A stretch of DNA of 64,000 bases from Tubulanus polymorphus (lineage: Eukaryota; Nemertea; Palaeonemertea; Tubulaniformes; Tubulanidae), in assembly GCF_964204645.1 (NCBI RefSeq), contig NC_134029.1:22214450-22278449 (forward strand), in the 5' to 3' direction. The notes beneath the pieces were generated by a model, which did not search any database, was not told the DNA's origin, and saw only the letters and a program-made list of their open reading frames with translations. Positions 13,301 to 25,400 of the stretch are shown here, piece after piece. Within the stretch, counting starts at the first letter, position 1, and the number at the start of each line of letters is the position of its first letter. The position numbers and the translations under genes are program-made.

Positions 13301-16300
13301 ATGAAACAGTCGCCGATTGTAAAGGTATAAATCTTTTTACATATGTTCGAAATGATGATTATATAAAAATTCCAATGATGTTCTTCACATAATGTTGTAG
13401 TTACCACATGTCCGAAGTTACAAAAGCCGCAGAATGGGAACGTTGTACTGGATGATGGAGTAAAATATGGTAGCAAGGCTGTTTACACATGTGATAAATG
13501 TCTATATCTTAAAGGAGCGACTTCTAGAACCTGTGGATCTGATGGAAAATGGTCGGGTTCCGAACCGACTTGTCAAAGTATTCATTTCACTAAACACTTC
13601 GAGTACAGATATATCAGTATTTTGTATGGATGTTTATCAAACGCTGATTACATTTATTCTAGGAGTTACTTGCACTCATCCAGCGCCAATAAACAACGGG
13701 AACATTGTATCATTCAGTAACTACTGCGAGAGCGTGGTCAAATATCAATGCGAGAAAGGTTTTCATTTCGATGACGTCATCAGTAAAACATCAACTTCTA
13801 TTATTTGTCAACAAGACGGAAATTGGAATGAAACAGTCGGTGATTGTGAAGGTATACATTTTCTCACATAGCTTCTAAATAGTGATTTTACGAAAATTCA
13901 AAAATTTATGGATCATGTTCTTCACATAATGTTGTAGCAATTTCATGCCCGACGTTAGAAAAACTAGAAAACGGAGATGTTGTACTGGATGATGGAGAGA
14001 TATATGGAAGCAAGGCTGATTACACATGTGATAAATGTTACAATCTAAAAGGAGCGACTTCTAGAACTTGTGGATCTGATGGACAGTGGACCGGGTCCAA
14101 ACCGACTTGTCAAAGTATATAATCTACTAAAATAGCATTTTTACGATTACCAGTAAATGAATAAACCATGCATGAATCTATTGCAGGAGTAACTTGTTCT
14201 GATCCAGTACCAATAAACAATGGGAAAGTCGTATCAGCCAATAATTTTTGTGACGCCACAGCAACATATACTTGTAAAACAGGTTTCCACTTTGACGGTT
14301 TAATCAGTAAATCATCATCTACTATAATTTGTCAACAAGATGGAAATTGGAATGAAACAGTCACTGATTGTAAAGGTATGTCTTTTGAATATCTTCCGAA
14401 TTAATTATTGTATTGAAATTCTAATACTGTTCTTTACTGTAGTAACTTCATGCCCGACGTTACAAAATCCACAGAATGGAAAAGTTGTACCGGATAATGG
14501 AGATGAATATGGAAGCAAGGTGGTTTACATATGCGATAAATGTTACAATTTAAAAGGAGATGCTTCTAGAACCTGTGGTTCTGATGGACAGTGGACCGGA
14601 TCCAAACCGACTTGTCAAAGTACCGTATATATTCTACGAAAACAGTATCTACTTGATTCAAGAGTAATTGAATGAATGTTACTATGATACATGGATCTAA
14701 TTGCAGGGGTGACTTGTTCTGATCCAGCGCCAATAAACAATGGAAAAGTTGTATCAACCAGTAACTATTGTGACAGCACAGCAACTTATACTTGTGAAAC
14801 AGGTTTCAATTTCAACGTCATCAATAAGATATCAACTACAATAATTTGTCAACAAGACGGAAATTGGAATGAAACAGTCATCGATTGTAAAGGTATGTTC
14901 TCTTGCGTATTTTACATGTTAATAATTATATCAAAACTTTGAACATATTTTTCATATAATGTTGTAGAAACTTCATGTCCGACGTTAGCAGATCTGGAAA
15001 ATGGAAAAATTGTACTTGATGATGGAGAGAAATATGGAAGCAAGGCTGATTACACATGTGATAAGTGTTACAATCTAAAAGGAGCGCCTTCTAGAACTTG
15101 TGGATCTGATGGACAGTGGACCGGGTCCAAACCGACTTGTCAAAGTATATAATCTACTAACACAGTATCTACCTCATAAATTTGCCTTCAATTTAAGAGT
15201 AAATAGGTAACCCAAACATGAATCTATTGCAGGGGTGACTTGTACTGATCCAGTACCAATAAACAATGGGAAAGTTGTAACAAGCAATAAGTTTTGTGAT
15301 ACCACAGCAACTTATACTTGTGAAACAGGTTTCCATTTTAATGGCGTCATCGGTAAAACATCAACTTCTATAATTTGTCAAGAAGATGGAAATTGGAACG
15401 AAACAGTCTCTGATTGTAAAGGTATATATTTTCTCACATAGCCTTCAAATAATAATCGTATTAAGATTCTAATCATGTTCTTTGTATAAATTCGTAGTTA
15501 CTTCATGCCCGACGTTAGAAAAACTAGAAAACGGAAAAGTTGTACTGGATAATCGAGAAAAATATGGAAGCAAGGCTGATTACACGTGTGATAAATGTTA
15601 CAATCTAAAAGGACAGACTTCTAGAACCTGTGGATCTGATGGACAATGGACCGGATCTAAACCGACTTGTCAAAGTATCTGAATTGCTCTGTCAATTGAA
15701 ATAGAAAAAGCAATTTAGAAAATATAAGATGTTTTGATTGCATATTCTGATTTATTCTAGGGGTGTCTTGTACTGCTCCGGCAAAAATAAACAATGGCAT
15801 AGTTGTTTTATTCAGTAACTACTGTGACAGCACAGCGACATATTCATGCGAGACAGGTTTTCATTTCAATGATGTCATCAGTAAAACATCAGCTACAATA
15901 ATTTGTCAACAAGATGGAAATTGGAATGAAACAATCAGTGATTGTAGAGGTATTTAATCGTTTCATTGGTTTCCTTTACCACTGATAGATGATTAGAGTA
16001 ATCTTGTAATAACTGGACTTTCAGTTGACCCGCCTGCTGTTTTTGGTGCAAATGAGGAGTTACAACAAAAATTAAGTAAGCTTATTGCTATACTTTTTAA
16101 CGAATATTTCACGAATTGACTTAAACTGCTTATCAAGAGATGAACGTGATTGTAATTGAGATTCAATTCCATATGATGATGATACTGATCTTCTAACGAT
16201 CTTCTTTTTATATAGATATAATAATGATTATTGGAGTAACTGCTGCTGTGATTATTCTGCTGACACTTCTATTCGTATTTGCTAGACGGGCCATAAAAAG

Positions 16301-16585
16301 GTATTTTGAAAATATTCAAAAATCACACCGCGTACCCATCCTGAAGGTATGCTTATATAATACCGGTGCAAATAAATGTTTTAAACAATGTTTTTTAGGA
16401 GGAACGCACTTCCGGGGCAGTGGCATTATCTGCAAGAAGTTGACAATCCAAACTACACCGAGACCTCTGACTCGATAAACATCAACACAGTTGATAAGAA
16501 AGTATTTTATTCATCTGCACAAAACGACAACGTTGACTGGAAACGAAACCAACTTTACGCAGATATCAGTGAATACGAGGCATAA
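10400..16585 (+). CDS. CUB/sushi single-pass receptor, complete (23 exons, 1385 aa)
   Basis: Predicted type I membrane protein. Exon 1 (10400-10460) is a signal peptide. Exons 2 (10573-10896) and 3 (10984-11310) are CUB domains (VTSPNYPNPYPENL; VVSPDYPVVSWG). Seventeen sushi exons follow: 11392-11607, 11680-11859, 11990-12175, 12258-12431, 12602-12775, 12874-13050, 13136-13324, 13401-13577, 13663-13851, 13938-14114, 14187-14375, 14443-14619, 14707-14892, 14968-15144, 15233-15421, 15498-15674, 15761-15949. Then come a short stalk (16025-16075), the membrane helix (16216-16300, IIMIIGVTAAVIILLTLLFV) and the tail (16399-16585). All exons up to the stalk are phase 1-1, as in shuffled extracellular modules. 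The tail carries NPNY, YADI and three other tyrosines, fitting endocytic or phosphotyrosine-adaptor binding. The donor at 16300 (not 16346) keeps the tail in frame. Complement-like, adhesion or pattern-recognition roles are possible; none can be chosen from sequence. AATAAA at 16680. Confidence 0.9.
12874..15949 (+). repeat. Six tandem two-exon sushi A+B units
   Basis: Sushi exons alternate strictly between type A (177 nt, e.g. 12874-13050) and type B (186-189 nt, e.g. 13136-13324), six times. Type A carries YGSKA, TCDKCY, SRTCGSDG, PTCQS. Type B carries INNG, a Cys after SN/NN/NK plus an aromatic residue, IICQ, DGNWNET. Introns are homologous too: those before A exons often end CATAATGTTGTAG, those before B exons often contain ATGAATCTATTGCAG. 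The duplication unit was therefore genomic, about 500-600 bp, and fairly recent. The five upstream sushi exons do not share these marks. Confidence 0.9.
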
Positions 16586-16679
16586 CCTTCTCACAAGGAG
16601 ACATATTAATCAGTTATCATAATATTGCATTATTCATATTCATTTCTTCTGTGATATTGTGATATGGTGCACTCTGTAA

Positions 16680-16685
16680 AATAAA
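16680..16685 (+). other. Polyadenylation signal of the CUB/sushi gene
   Basis: AATAAA about 95 nt after the CUB/sushi stop codon, in the gene's orientation. Confidence 0.6.
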
Positions 16686-17093
16686 GCTTATATTTATTCT
16701 CCAAATAGTTCCAGTTCCATTTCGTTATTCAACCGTAGAACAATCTATAAACCTGGTTTCTGAATTTTGGCAAAATGAGACAAAAGAATATCCTAATGAA
16801 AATAATGTATCAAAGTACGGCAATATTCGGTATACAGTGTTGTGTCTAAACCAGTGAACTTGCGGAGTCAACTGGCGTAAACCGACGGTAGAGGTCACAA
16901 CTAGATTCGCAGCTGAAGCGAAACCGCGTTTACGTGACAGAAATCTCTCATATCTGGTTTACATGTATTGCCTTGTGTCGGTGTAGGCGCCGAGTTCATC
17001 GATTCTAAACGTACGTAGGTTGCTCTATTTTTTCCGTCCTTATTTGATATGATCGCGACTGATTATCATTTTTTTTTCTTCAAAAGGTGCAAC
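16686..17093 (+). other. Torsin-like gene 5' flank
   Basis: No coding exon. The last 30 nt read as a T-rich tract ending in CAAAAG just before the torsin ATG, which resembles a splice acceptor, so a 5' UTR intron is possible. This is why I start the protein at 17094 and not at the in-frame ATG at 17049, which would translate the pyrimidine tract. Confidence 0.4.
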
Positions 17094-18692
17094 ATGCGCA
17101 ATTTACGCAATCTACGAGGAGAGTCAAAACCAGAACTGGATCGACATACGACCAGTTCTCTGAACAACTCATTCGACATGACTCAGTTGATGTCTACTCT
17201 AGGTTCTCCTCCAAGACAGAATCGGAATACGGTGGAAACTATGGATTTTACTCCTTCGCCGATACCAGCTTATCGCGGTTCATCGTCGCCTTGCCTACGT
17301 CAAAGAGGCGGTAGTATGTGGAATTTGGCGTCGACGGGGCTGAGACAAAGAGGACTGAAGCTGTCACCACAAAGGCGGCACTCCGTTTCATCACCGATCA
17401 ACTTAACTAAAGTATCTGCGTCGTCAGTCGTATCGCCGGAAGTGTCGTTTCATCGGCGTCGCGAGAGCGCAGGCGCAATACTATCGTCTGCCGATGATAC
17501 TGCTGACATGTCCGTTGATTATTACGACAACACTTTCGATAAAAGCGAGTCATTCGTGTTCTCACCGGATCGCAGATACTCGTCCATCCAGAACGCAAAA
17601 TCCGCTTCATCATGCGAAAGCGACATCTTCCATCATCATAAGTCTGAAATTAACAATAACGCTGATACCAAAAGAAACGAAATTCCAGTTCTACCTCAGG
17701 TCAACCCTGACGAAGATATGAGTTCCAACGAAGCCTTTATTGATAATGGCGAACAAGACCATCCCGAAAAAATTAGAATACAAGGGACTGGATATTGCGC
17801 GTGTCTATTCAAGATGTGTGTTGTCATCGCGGTATTTCTCGTGGTAGCTTACATTTCAGGGCTTTATCTTCAATCTTCCCAGGATGGCCCGGCTCCTGAA
17901 ACATGTAATGCTACAACGATTACTGTAGTTGCTTCTGATTTTTCACGATCGGCTCCTTTGAAAATATTCGGTCAGGATTTAGCTGTCGAGATTGTTACCA
18001 ACGCGTTGGGGATATTCATCAAAAATCCATTCAGGCCTTTGGTTCTTTCTTTGCACGGTTGGAGTGGAGTTGGAAAAAGCCATTTAGCTGATCTTATAGT
18101 GAATTTTCTGCGACCAACTTCCGCGACGACATTCATCGTACCTTTGGAAATTACCCAATTCGTTAACATCCGCAACGCAACCGAGAACATGTTGTCATAT
18201 ATTCACCCGTGCTTCGTCAACATTTTCATATTCGAAGAAATGGAAGAGGTGACCAAAGGCTACATGGCCAGCGTCGGAGCTGTAATCGAGCGTGTGCGCC
18301 GTTCGAAAAACACCAGCGTCATTTTTCTTCTACTCAGCACAAACGGCGCTCGAATAATCAACCGTGTCGTGTTAGACCACATCAAAACTGGCGGGAAGCG
18401 TCACGACATATCATCGGAATATTTGGTAGCCAGTTTACTGGCTGGTTTAGAACAGGATTCCGTGTACAGCGAACTGTTTGGTCTCGTCGATTACTGGATA
18501 CCGTTGATGCCACTAGAGAAAGTTCACGTATTGAAGTGTATCGAACGCGAGTTACTAGCGCGTAAGAAATCTTACCACGAAACGGTAGCCACCGATCTCG
18601 CCGAAAGGTTGTTCTACGTGCCTCAGGAATTTCCGATATTTTCAAAGTCGGGTTGCAAAAACATCGGGACTCTGGTGGATATTGAAAGCTAA
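17094..18692 (+). CDS. TOR4A: Torsin-4A-like AAA+ ATPase (532 aa), membrane anchored
   Basis: Layout: an N-terminal Ser/Arg-rich region (1-235), one membrane helix (about 239-260, CVVIAVFLVVAYISGLYL), then an AAA+ torsin domain presumed to lie in the ER/nuclear-envelope lumen. Walker A is GWSGVGKSH (about 322-330). The Walker B-like segment is IFIFEEME (from about 377), with Glu in the usual Asp position. A sensor-1-like LLSTNGA follows. The C terminus holds the torsin hallmark SGCKNIG, the Gly-Cys-Lys sensor-2 motif, near residue 522. A membrane helix placed before the ATPase domain, instead of a cleaved signal peptide, matches torsin-4A. Torsins are atypical AAA+ ATPases that need LAP1/LULL1-type activators (family knowledge). 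The whole coding region is one exon. AATAAA at 18784-18789. Confidence 0.85.
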   Translation: MRNLRNLRGESKPELDRHTTSSLNNSFDMTQLMSTLGSPPRQNRNTVETMDFTPSPIPAYRGSSSPCLRQRGGSMWNLASTGLRQRGLKLSPQRRHSVSSPINLTKVSASSVVSPEVSFHRRRESAGAILSSADDTADMSVDYYDNTFDKSESFVFSPDRRYSSIQNAKSASSCESDIFHHHKSEINNNADTKRNEIPVLPQVNPDEDMSSNEAFIDNGEQDHPEKIRIQGTGYCACLFKMCVVIAVFLVVAYISGLYLQSSQDGPAPETCNATTITVVASDFSRSAPLKIFGQDLAVEIVTNALGIFIKNPFRPLVLSLHGWSGVGKSHLADLIVNFLRPTSATTFIVPLEITQFVNIRNATENMLSYIHPCFVNIFIFEEMEEVTKGYMASVGAVIERVRRSKNTSVIFLLLSTNGARIINRVVLDHIKTGGKRHDISSEYLVASLLAGLEQDSVYSELFGLVDYWIPLMPLEKVHVLKCIERELLARKKSYHETVATDLAERLFYVPQEFPIFSKSGCKNIGTLVDIES

Positions 18693-19442
18693 TGTTTATC
18701 TATAATAATGTAATAACATTTATCAAGTTTATACTCAGAGTATACGTATATTCATTTTTGGAAAAGATTCATGTTCTATGTATAATAAATTCGAAAATAA
18801 GACCGCGATCGAATTGTAGTTGAATAAGATGGGATATCAGACGGTTGCCTATTTCCAGTGATGTCTATATTTTAAGATAGCTATACCTCAACGTAGGAAG
18901 TAAATAAACGAATCAATTACCCGTATCGGTACATCTAAATACATTTAATTCATTAAAAAATCTTTACAGCGACCGATTTTGTACAGTTATGACAAATACA
19001 ATCGTGTTATCATTTCTTGTATATATAAATGTGTTATGTCTCTTTTCTTCGTTGGCGAAATGGACACCTAAATCGAAATACCCCGCAAACACTGCGTGAC
19101 CGATTAGAAAAATTCGGTGAATTTTTGAAATGTATATAGAAACTCCGTAGATATAAACAAAGTACACGTGAATCTGATGATAAAGTCTCCTCAGTTGTAA
19201 ATGGAAGATGGTATTGGGATAAATATGCGAGTTATTTGTGATATTGTTACTGTACACACGAAATCTGCCTCTAAACACAACGTCTCCGTAATAAATACGC
19301 TTCAAAAGCAGCTCCATCTGATATCTATCTTACAACAAAAATTGACCCGACGGGGAAACTGCACGCCACACTAGACCGAGTGTCGCGTGAAACCGTCAAA
19401 AAGCAATTAGGTCGACTTGAGCCAAGAAATCGTATTATGTCG
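18693..19442. other. Torsin-like 3' UTR and nAChR 3' UTR (convergent)
   Basis: Tail-to-tail region between the torsin-like stop and the nAChR stop. AATAAA for the torsin-like gene is at 18784-18789. A 117-codon minus frame (18964-19317) lies in the expected nAChR 3' UTR. It is rich in Tyr/Ile/His from AT-rich DNA and shows no family signature. Confidence 0.5.
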
Positions 19443-22400
19443 TCAAAGCGGCTTCGTCATCGGAATAAACACCAATAGCGTCAGAAGGTAAATGACCATC
19501 ACGAGTAGAAAAATCCAGAAAAACAACTTGTCCATTACAATAGCGACTTGCCGCCATTCGTTTATCATATCGTTCTCTTTGTCGTCTTCCTCGCGTTTTC
19601 GCACCATTATTCGTAAATACTTTAAAATTTCGTCTAACGGCGTGATTTTGGACGGGTCAACGTCACCGCCGTTCTCAGCGGCTGAAGTAAAACCATCCAT
19701 ATATGTTTCTTTGATATCTTTCAAACTTTTAGTCGAGTTCCTGGGGGACCTGTATTGGTCGGTGTATCGTATCGCATTGACGCACTGCTCGCTAACGAGT
19801 CTATCAGTGATATCTTGAGTGTCATTTGGGGATAAGTAGCGCAACGCATCAGCCGTGCCGCCATCCAACATTGTCGATCTTTTGGAAGACACCCGTCGTT
19901 TCCTGCTGCTACTGCGTCGCACCGTTCGGAACGAAGCCGGGTGGCAGCCGACAATTCTAGCGATCCAATGTAACACCAGGCGGCGCAACCAGTCCGGTAG
20001 TTCGCTGGTGGTTGGTCCGCAATGATAGCATTTTAATACCAACACGGTAAGGATTACGGATACAGAAGTTACGGCCATAGACACCGTCAGATAAATTCCT
20101 GAAAACATAAATCAGATATTATCTTTTTGTTTTTTGGCGTATAAGAACACCTGGAAAATCTTTGGATAACATTGTCAGACAAAATCTAATTAACCTCAGT
20201 AATTTATGAAACAGTCCGTTTTTAGTCAATTCTTACCTATTAATGGCACAAACTCGGATGTGGAAGGCATATTCTCAGCAACAAGTAACATGAATACAGA
20301 ATACGATAGTAAAACAGTGACACCTAGTGTCACTTTTTCTCCCTCATCTGGTGGCAGACAAAAAGCCAACAGACTCAAAACGTTCAACCACATACACGGC
20401 AATATTATGTTAATTACGTAGTAAAGTATTCTCCTATTTATGCGGACGTGGACTGTGACGTCAGGATAAATCTCGTGCCCGATTGGATAAACGACCTCGT
20501 TACGTATGATCGTGGAATCGACGTAACGCCATTCGCCATTCGTGATATACGAATCCATCTCGATAAAACTCGAACTGTTCACCAAGTCCACTTGGCTTTT
20601 GTCGTAGGTCCACGAACCGAATTTCATGTGACAACACTGTAAATCGAACGGAAAGTAGGTGATGTCCACTTTACATGAACTTCGCAGGCGTACAGGAGGT
20701 GACCAGAAAATAGTTCCATCTTTTTGTACCATAGCGTTCGTAGGCATGTATCCGGTTGTGTAGTCATCCGCGCTGAAATGATGATGGCAATGATAATCAT
20801 TCATCAAATATTACAAAATAAACATCATTCTCATTGCATATATTATCCTTTAGTTGATAGACATCTATTTGCCGTTTATACTGTGAATATAGGCGCGAAT
20901 TCTGATTGTGGTACCAGAAATAAACATAGCTAAGCTCGATTGATTATCACACATTGTTCATGCACATAATCACTGGTCACTGGACGTTTCGGATTATCAG
21001 ACCCTCTTAAACATCCCGTAAACAAGTTCATCTCAAGCGATAACCAGTCTTGTCTTATTTGCAAGTTTGATATTCGCGTTCGGCTGCGTGGCGTTAGCAT
21101 CGGACATTTATTCGTCTATACAGTGTGATTGATTAGATTTGCCCCCACGCTTTAGATACAATATGGATGTTCTGCCAGATTAGCAAAGTTGATCCATCCA
21201 TTTTCTTTCTCCGGTCACTTAAGTCCCACATTCATGACTCGGCATGACCCTGTCAGCTATCCCGATGGGCTGGTCATATTCTTTAATGTCATGAATGTCG
21301 AATATACCGCACAGCGTTTTCCTAATTATAACTATGGCGAGCAAAATGTACAAGACATGACTCTCGGAATAACGAACCTAATGGAATATTCTACCATGTA
21401 CATCGCGCGTACGGAAAATGGCATCTCGATTTACCATGTCAAATTGAAAAATAGTAGTCTAACCTACATTTCACGAGAGTGCCTTCGTCTAATTAATGTT
21501 TTATTAGTTTTGGGGATCAGAAAGCTTGATACATCTTACAAATGCGCTACAAGATTTATCACTTGTGCCATTAGTATGCCGTACATCTACTGTCGAGCGC
21601 TTCAGAAAATAACTATCAAAGCAACCCATTATGGCACATCTTTGGCGGATTAATTGAAAATACATCGTGGGGGTCTAATCGTGTTACCGTAAGCACGTAC
21701 ACACATAGTACCGGGTTGTAAGCTGGTGTAGGAATGGTGCAGAGGTTTGGGCAGGAGACGTTCTCTCACACCTCCCAGGGCGAACTTCGGATTTCGTAGT
21801 TTAGTAATATCGTCTAGTGGTCGGAGCTAATAACCGATCGCACTATGGTTCAATCTTAACGCATTTCACAGTGTAGGCCATCTTGGAATTTAGGTCTGGT
21901 GGTCCACAGCGACCGTGCTTAGTTGAATGGTTCGCTATTTCCGCACTATAGTTCCGACTTTCACTACGCAAATATTCGACAAACTCCGATAATCGAAGTT
22001 CGCCCTGGATGACCAGGGGAACTACGTGCAGAAGAGTTATCCAATATACGTACAGAAAATACGATAATGTGACATGCGTAAATGCGGTCCAGTAAGATAT
22101 AATTGGTTTAACACCTCATTGATAAATATGACTTTTCCGTGACCAATAAGTAATAAATATTCATAAGCGTGGTACGCTGCAAGTCGGTGCATAATTCCAG
22201 TGAAACATCGCCAATACTTTGATGTTCTTGTTACGATTGTTTCTTCAACTAGACTATTGTTGAATTGACGCCCCTGTTTGCTTTGCTATTGGAATATATT
22301 CGATTCGGAAGATCTAAATTAAGCTCCTTCGACCATATTTCAAATAATGTCCAATCTGAAACCTTTGTCGTTATAAATATAACTAAACCTTTGATGCTTT

Positions 22401-25400
22401 ACCAATCAATAATCAATGATATCTCTCAGTTACATGTGATCTAGAAGCGTCTATTTTCAGCAAGAGTAAAAATACACCATCGAAGATTACTGACGTCTAT
22501 TATGACAACGAAATCAACATGATTAGTATATTGCAGACGTTATTGCCTATCTAGCACAAAACTGTTTTGTCATTCCATGACGCCAGATCTGTCAAAAATG
22601 CCGGAAATTGCCGAGCGTAACACCATCGCGGAGGTCACGTTAACGCTAAGTCATCAATTCAACGCAAAAACTAACGTCACAGCGGTCACGTTAACGCCAC
22701 AGATTGCATCCAACGTATAAAAGAAATGTTTTGACCGTTAGCGGTTTAGAAACATCAACCTGTCTCATTATAACGTTCTACCGTTTGTTATAGATGTGGT
22801 AGTTGCGGGACGAGACCAATGACTGACAACAATGCTGCAGAAGATTTATTACCCTGGGCCTTTTGTATCAACAGTTATCTTTCCGAAACAGGACCCAATT
22901 CACCCCCAGTTATTGATAGTTTTACACCAGAAGTAGCGCTGATTGAATTCGGCGATTTCATTACCGCGTGTCTCCATAACTTACTTGTTGTAAAGGACTA
23001 TATCAGGCAACCATAATTTATTAGCAGGAATTCGCACGTTCCACAGTCCGTTAAAATCCGCCGGATTCCAACCAATCCGCTGATCTTTCCACGTCTGAAA
23101 AAAAAGACGAATACTAATCGAAAATTATAGACCGATAAAAGGTCGACAAAAGAAACTACGGGCCATTTTTGGGCTTTGGAAGAACCTTTTAGTTCGCGAA
23201 TGTTTTTCGTTTTCCGGTTGAGGGAACACTGGTACAGCGTAAAATTCTTACCGTGGATGGAGATATTTTCAAAGCCCCGAGATAACATCGTAATGCAGAT
23301 TATTTCAGTGAAATGCAGGTTATCTGATAGTAGGGGGTTTGCCGCGTAATGCGAGGGTAGGCGTGAAAAATACGTGATATATTGTTTGACACGGTATGTG
23401 CCACACGACTGGTACGTGTGTGCGTGTGTGTGTGGTGTGTGTGCGATGTTATACCCATCGGTCTCTGAAAGATTACATCCATCACGGCGGCTTATCCGAG
23501 CAGTTAAAGTAGCCCGTTATTTCCATACGTAAATGAGGCGATTATTGTGGATTTACCGATGCCAGATACCCCGGCGTTGCTTTCATATTCATATCTGATC
23601 TGAACGCCGAGCGTACACAATATCGGCGACAGGCTATACCCCATCACCGCAACCGCCACAGACTTCGTTGTTTCATCGCGTTCAGACGCTGTGTACTGAT
23701 ATAGATCAAATTCTAAATTGATCTTTACGATTCCATGAAATTCGAGTTGGAAGTTTAAACATCGTTGGCACATAAAAGCGATTAGCGCTATAGAAAAAGT
23801 TCCATTTTATAATGATGACTTATGATCTGAAATTACATTCTTTATTACGCGTTTTTCGAACAACCTTTTCCGGCGTGAAGATATGCGGAGTAATTCCGTC
23901 GTAATTGTTTTCGGAAACGGAGACATAAATGCATAGGAATCACCATTGCGATTGCCGTTTAAAGAATATAAATTGCCCCATATACAACTGACGCAATCGG
24001 AAAATCTTTACCGAGATTTGACATCTTGTATCGGTTTTATCGATGGACAGGCCGCTAACACACGATTTTGTAATCGAATTCGCTACTGAAATGAGGCTTT
24101 ACCCCCCGAATCGGTTGCGATCGCTAAAAGGAACACAAATTGATTGCCAGCGCGTTTACAAGAATTATCGCAGTTCAAAGAGCTAAGCAAAATAAATAGC
24201 GGAGTAAATTAAAGATTTGCCATGTCCCACAACGTCGATAAACCTGGGTCTATCTTACAGCAGAGCGCTTATTTCATTACTTGAGTGCTCAATTTAGTTG
24301 ATAGACCACGCGGCTTGATTATCATGAACCAGTTGCGGATAGAAAAGTTATCCTTTTCTCACGTTCAACGTTTACATCCCCTCCTAAACTATCCTTACTA
24401 TTCAATAGCCACGAGGGACTTACAGAGTACCCAGTAGTACGATCGAGTTCACAATATTTTAGATTGAACTGAAATTGAATTAGAGCGCCAGAAATCATTC
24501 ACGACGGAATCGGTTTTTTTTTCGGGGACAACTCGGCAACGCTTTAACGCGACCACTTCGGTAAGATTGAATTTCGTTTTATTCAACGTTGCGCAGCTTA
24601 ACGTGTTTCTATCGGTAAGATGTTATATGTGATTAGGAAATCTCTAATATCTCTGGTTACGATGCTCAATTTATCAAGCGTTTGGCATTGATCGCTGTCG
24701 GCTGTTGAGTGGAAATCGGTGTTTGTAGACCTATTCAAAAACCGTTTATTTCTCGAGTATTAGGAGCCACTTGTCAAAATAATCAATATCGCATTAATTA
24801 AACTCCGCAAACAAACAATTTACATTCGAAAATTGATTACGTTTGTCGTTTATGAAAACAACAGATTTATGAAAGTTTGGGTTGGTGATTTTAATGACTG
24901 TTGTACCTCGTAATACTCACATGAACCAGCCAAACATTCGTGACAAGAACTTGATTTTTTTCATCCTGCAATTTAATTCATCATTGGTTAGTTATATCTG
25001 TATATTTTTCTCATTCCGAATGAAGATGGATTCGTCGGAAAAGCTGACATTGGCACATATACGATCGCGGGGCTTTTCGTAATACAAAACGTCGTGTTCG
25101 TAGAATCGTTTCACTTCAAACTAATTAAGAAATCTCGTGATTTTAAAACGCGCTTATTAAACTTTGGGTCATTAAAACGTAGAAACAGATAGTAATTCAT
25201 AGGTAAACTAGCTTTATTCAAGATACGAGCAGGTAAATGAGTCTGACGAAGACACTATGTATTAGTACGTATATTAGTAATACAAAACTTATTAAGTATT
25301 ATCTGTCTATACATTCTAATGATTCGAAACCAGATTAACACCGGTGCTCTCTACAAATCCTTTTGCATCTATTGTAGTTTCAGGGTTTCAGGGCCAAATT

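Noticed and set aside
12874-15949. Regular array considered as CRISPR-like or satellite DNA
   Set aside because: Repeats are coding sushi exons with splice sites in a clear animal gene.
16301-16346. Extension of the membrane-helix exon to the donor at 16346
   Set aside because: It would put the tail exon out of frame and stop after about 14 codons. The donor at 16300 gives a continuous tyrosine-rich tail. Alternative splicing to a short tail cannot be excluded.
17049-17093. In-frame upstream ATG for the torsin-like gene
   Set aside because: It would translate a T-rich, acceptor-like tract (four Phe in a row); the ATG at 17094 is better.
21189-21653. 154-codon plus-strand frame
   Set aside because: It lies within nAChR intron 4, has no domain signature or credible splice sites, and the composition follows the local AT-rich DNA.
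22819-23016. 65-codon plus-strand frame starting MTDNN
   Set aside because: Its 3' end overlaps the 110-nt nAChR exon in antisense; no family signature.
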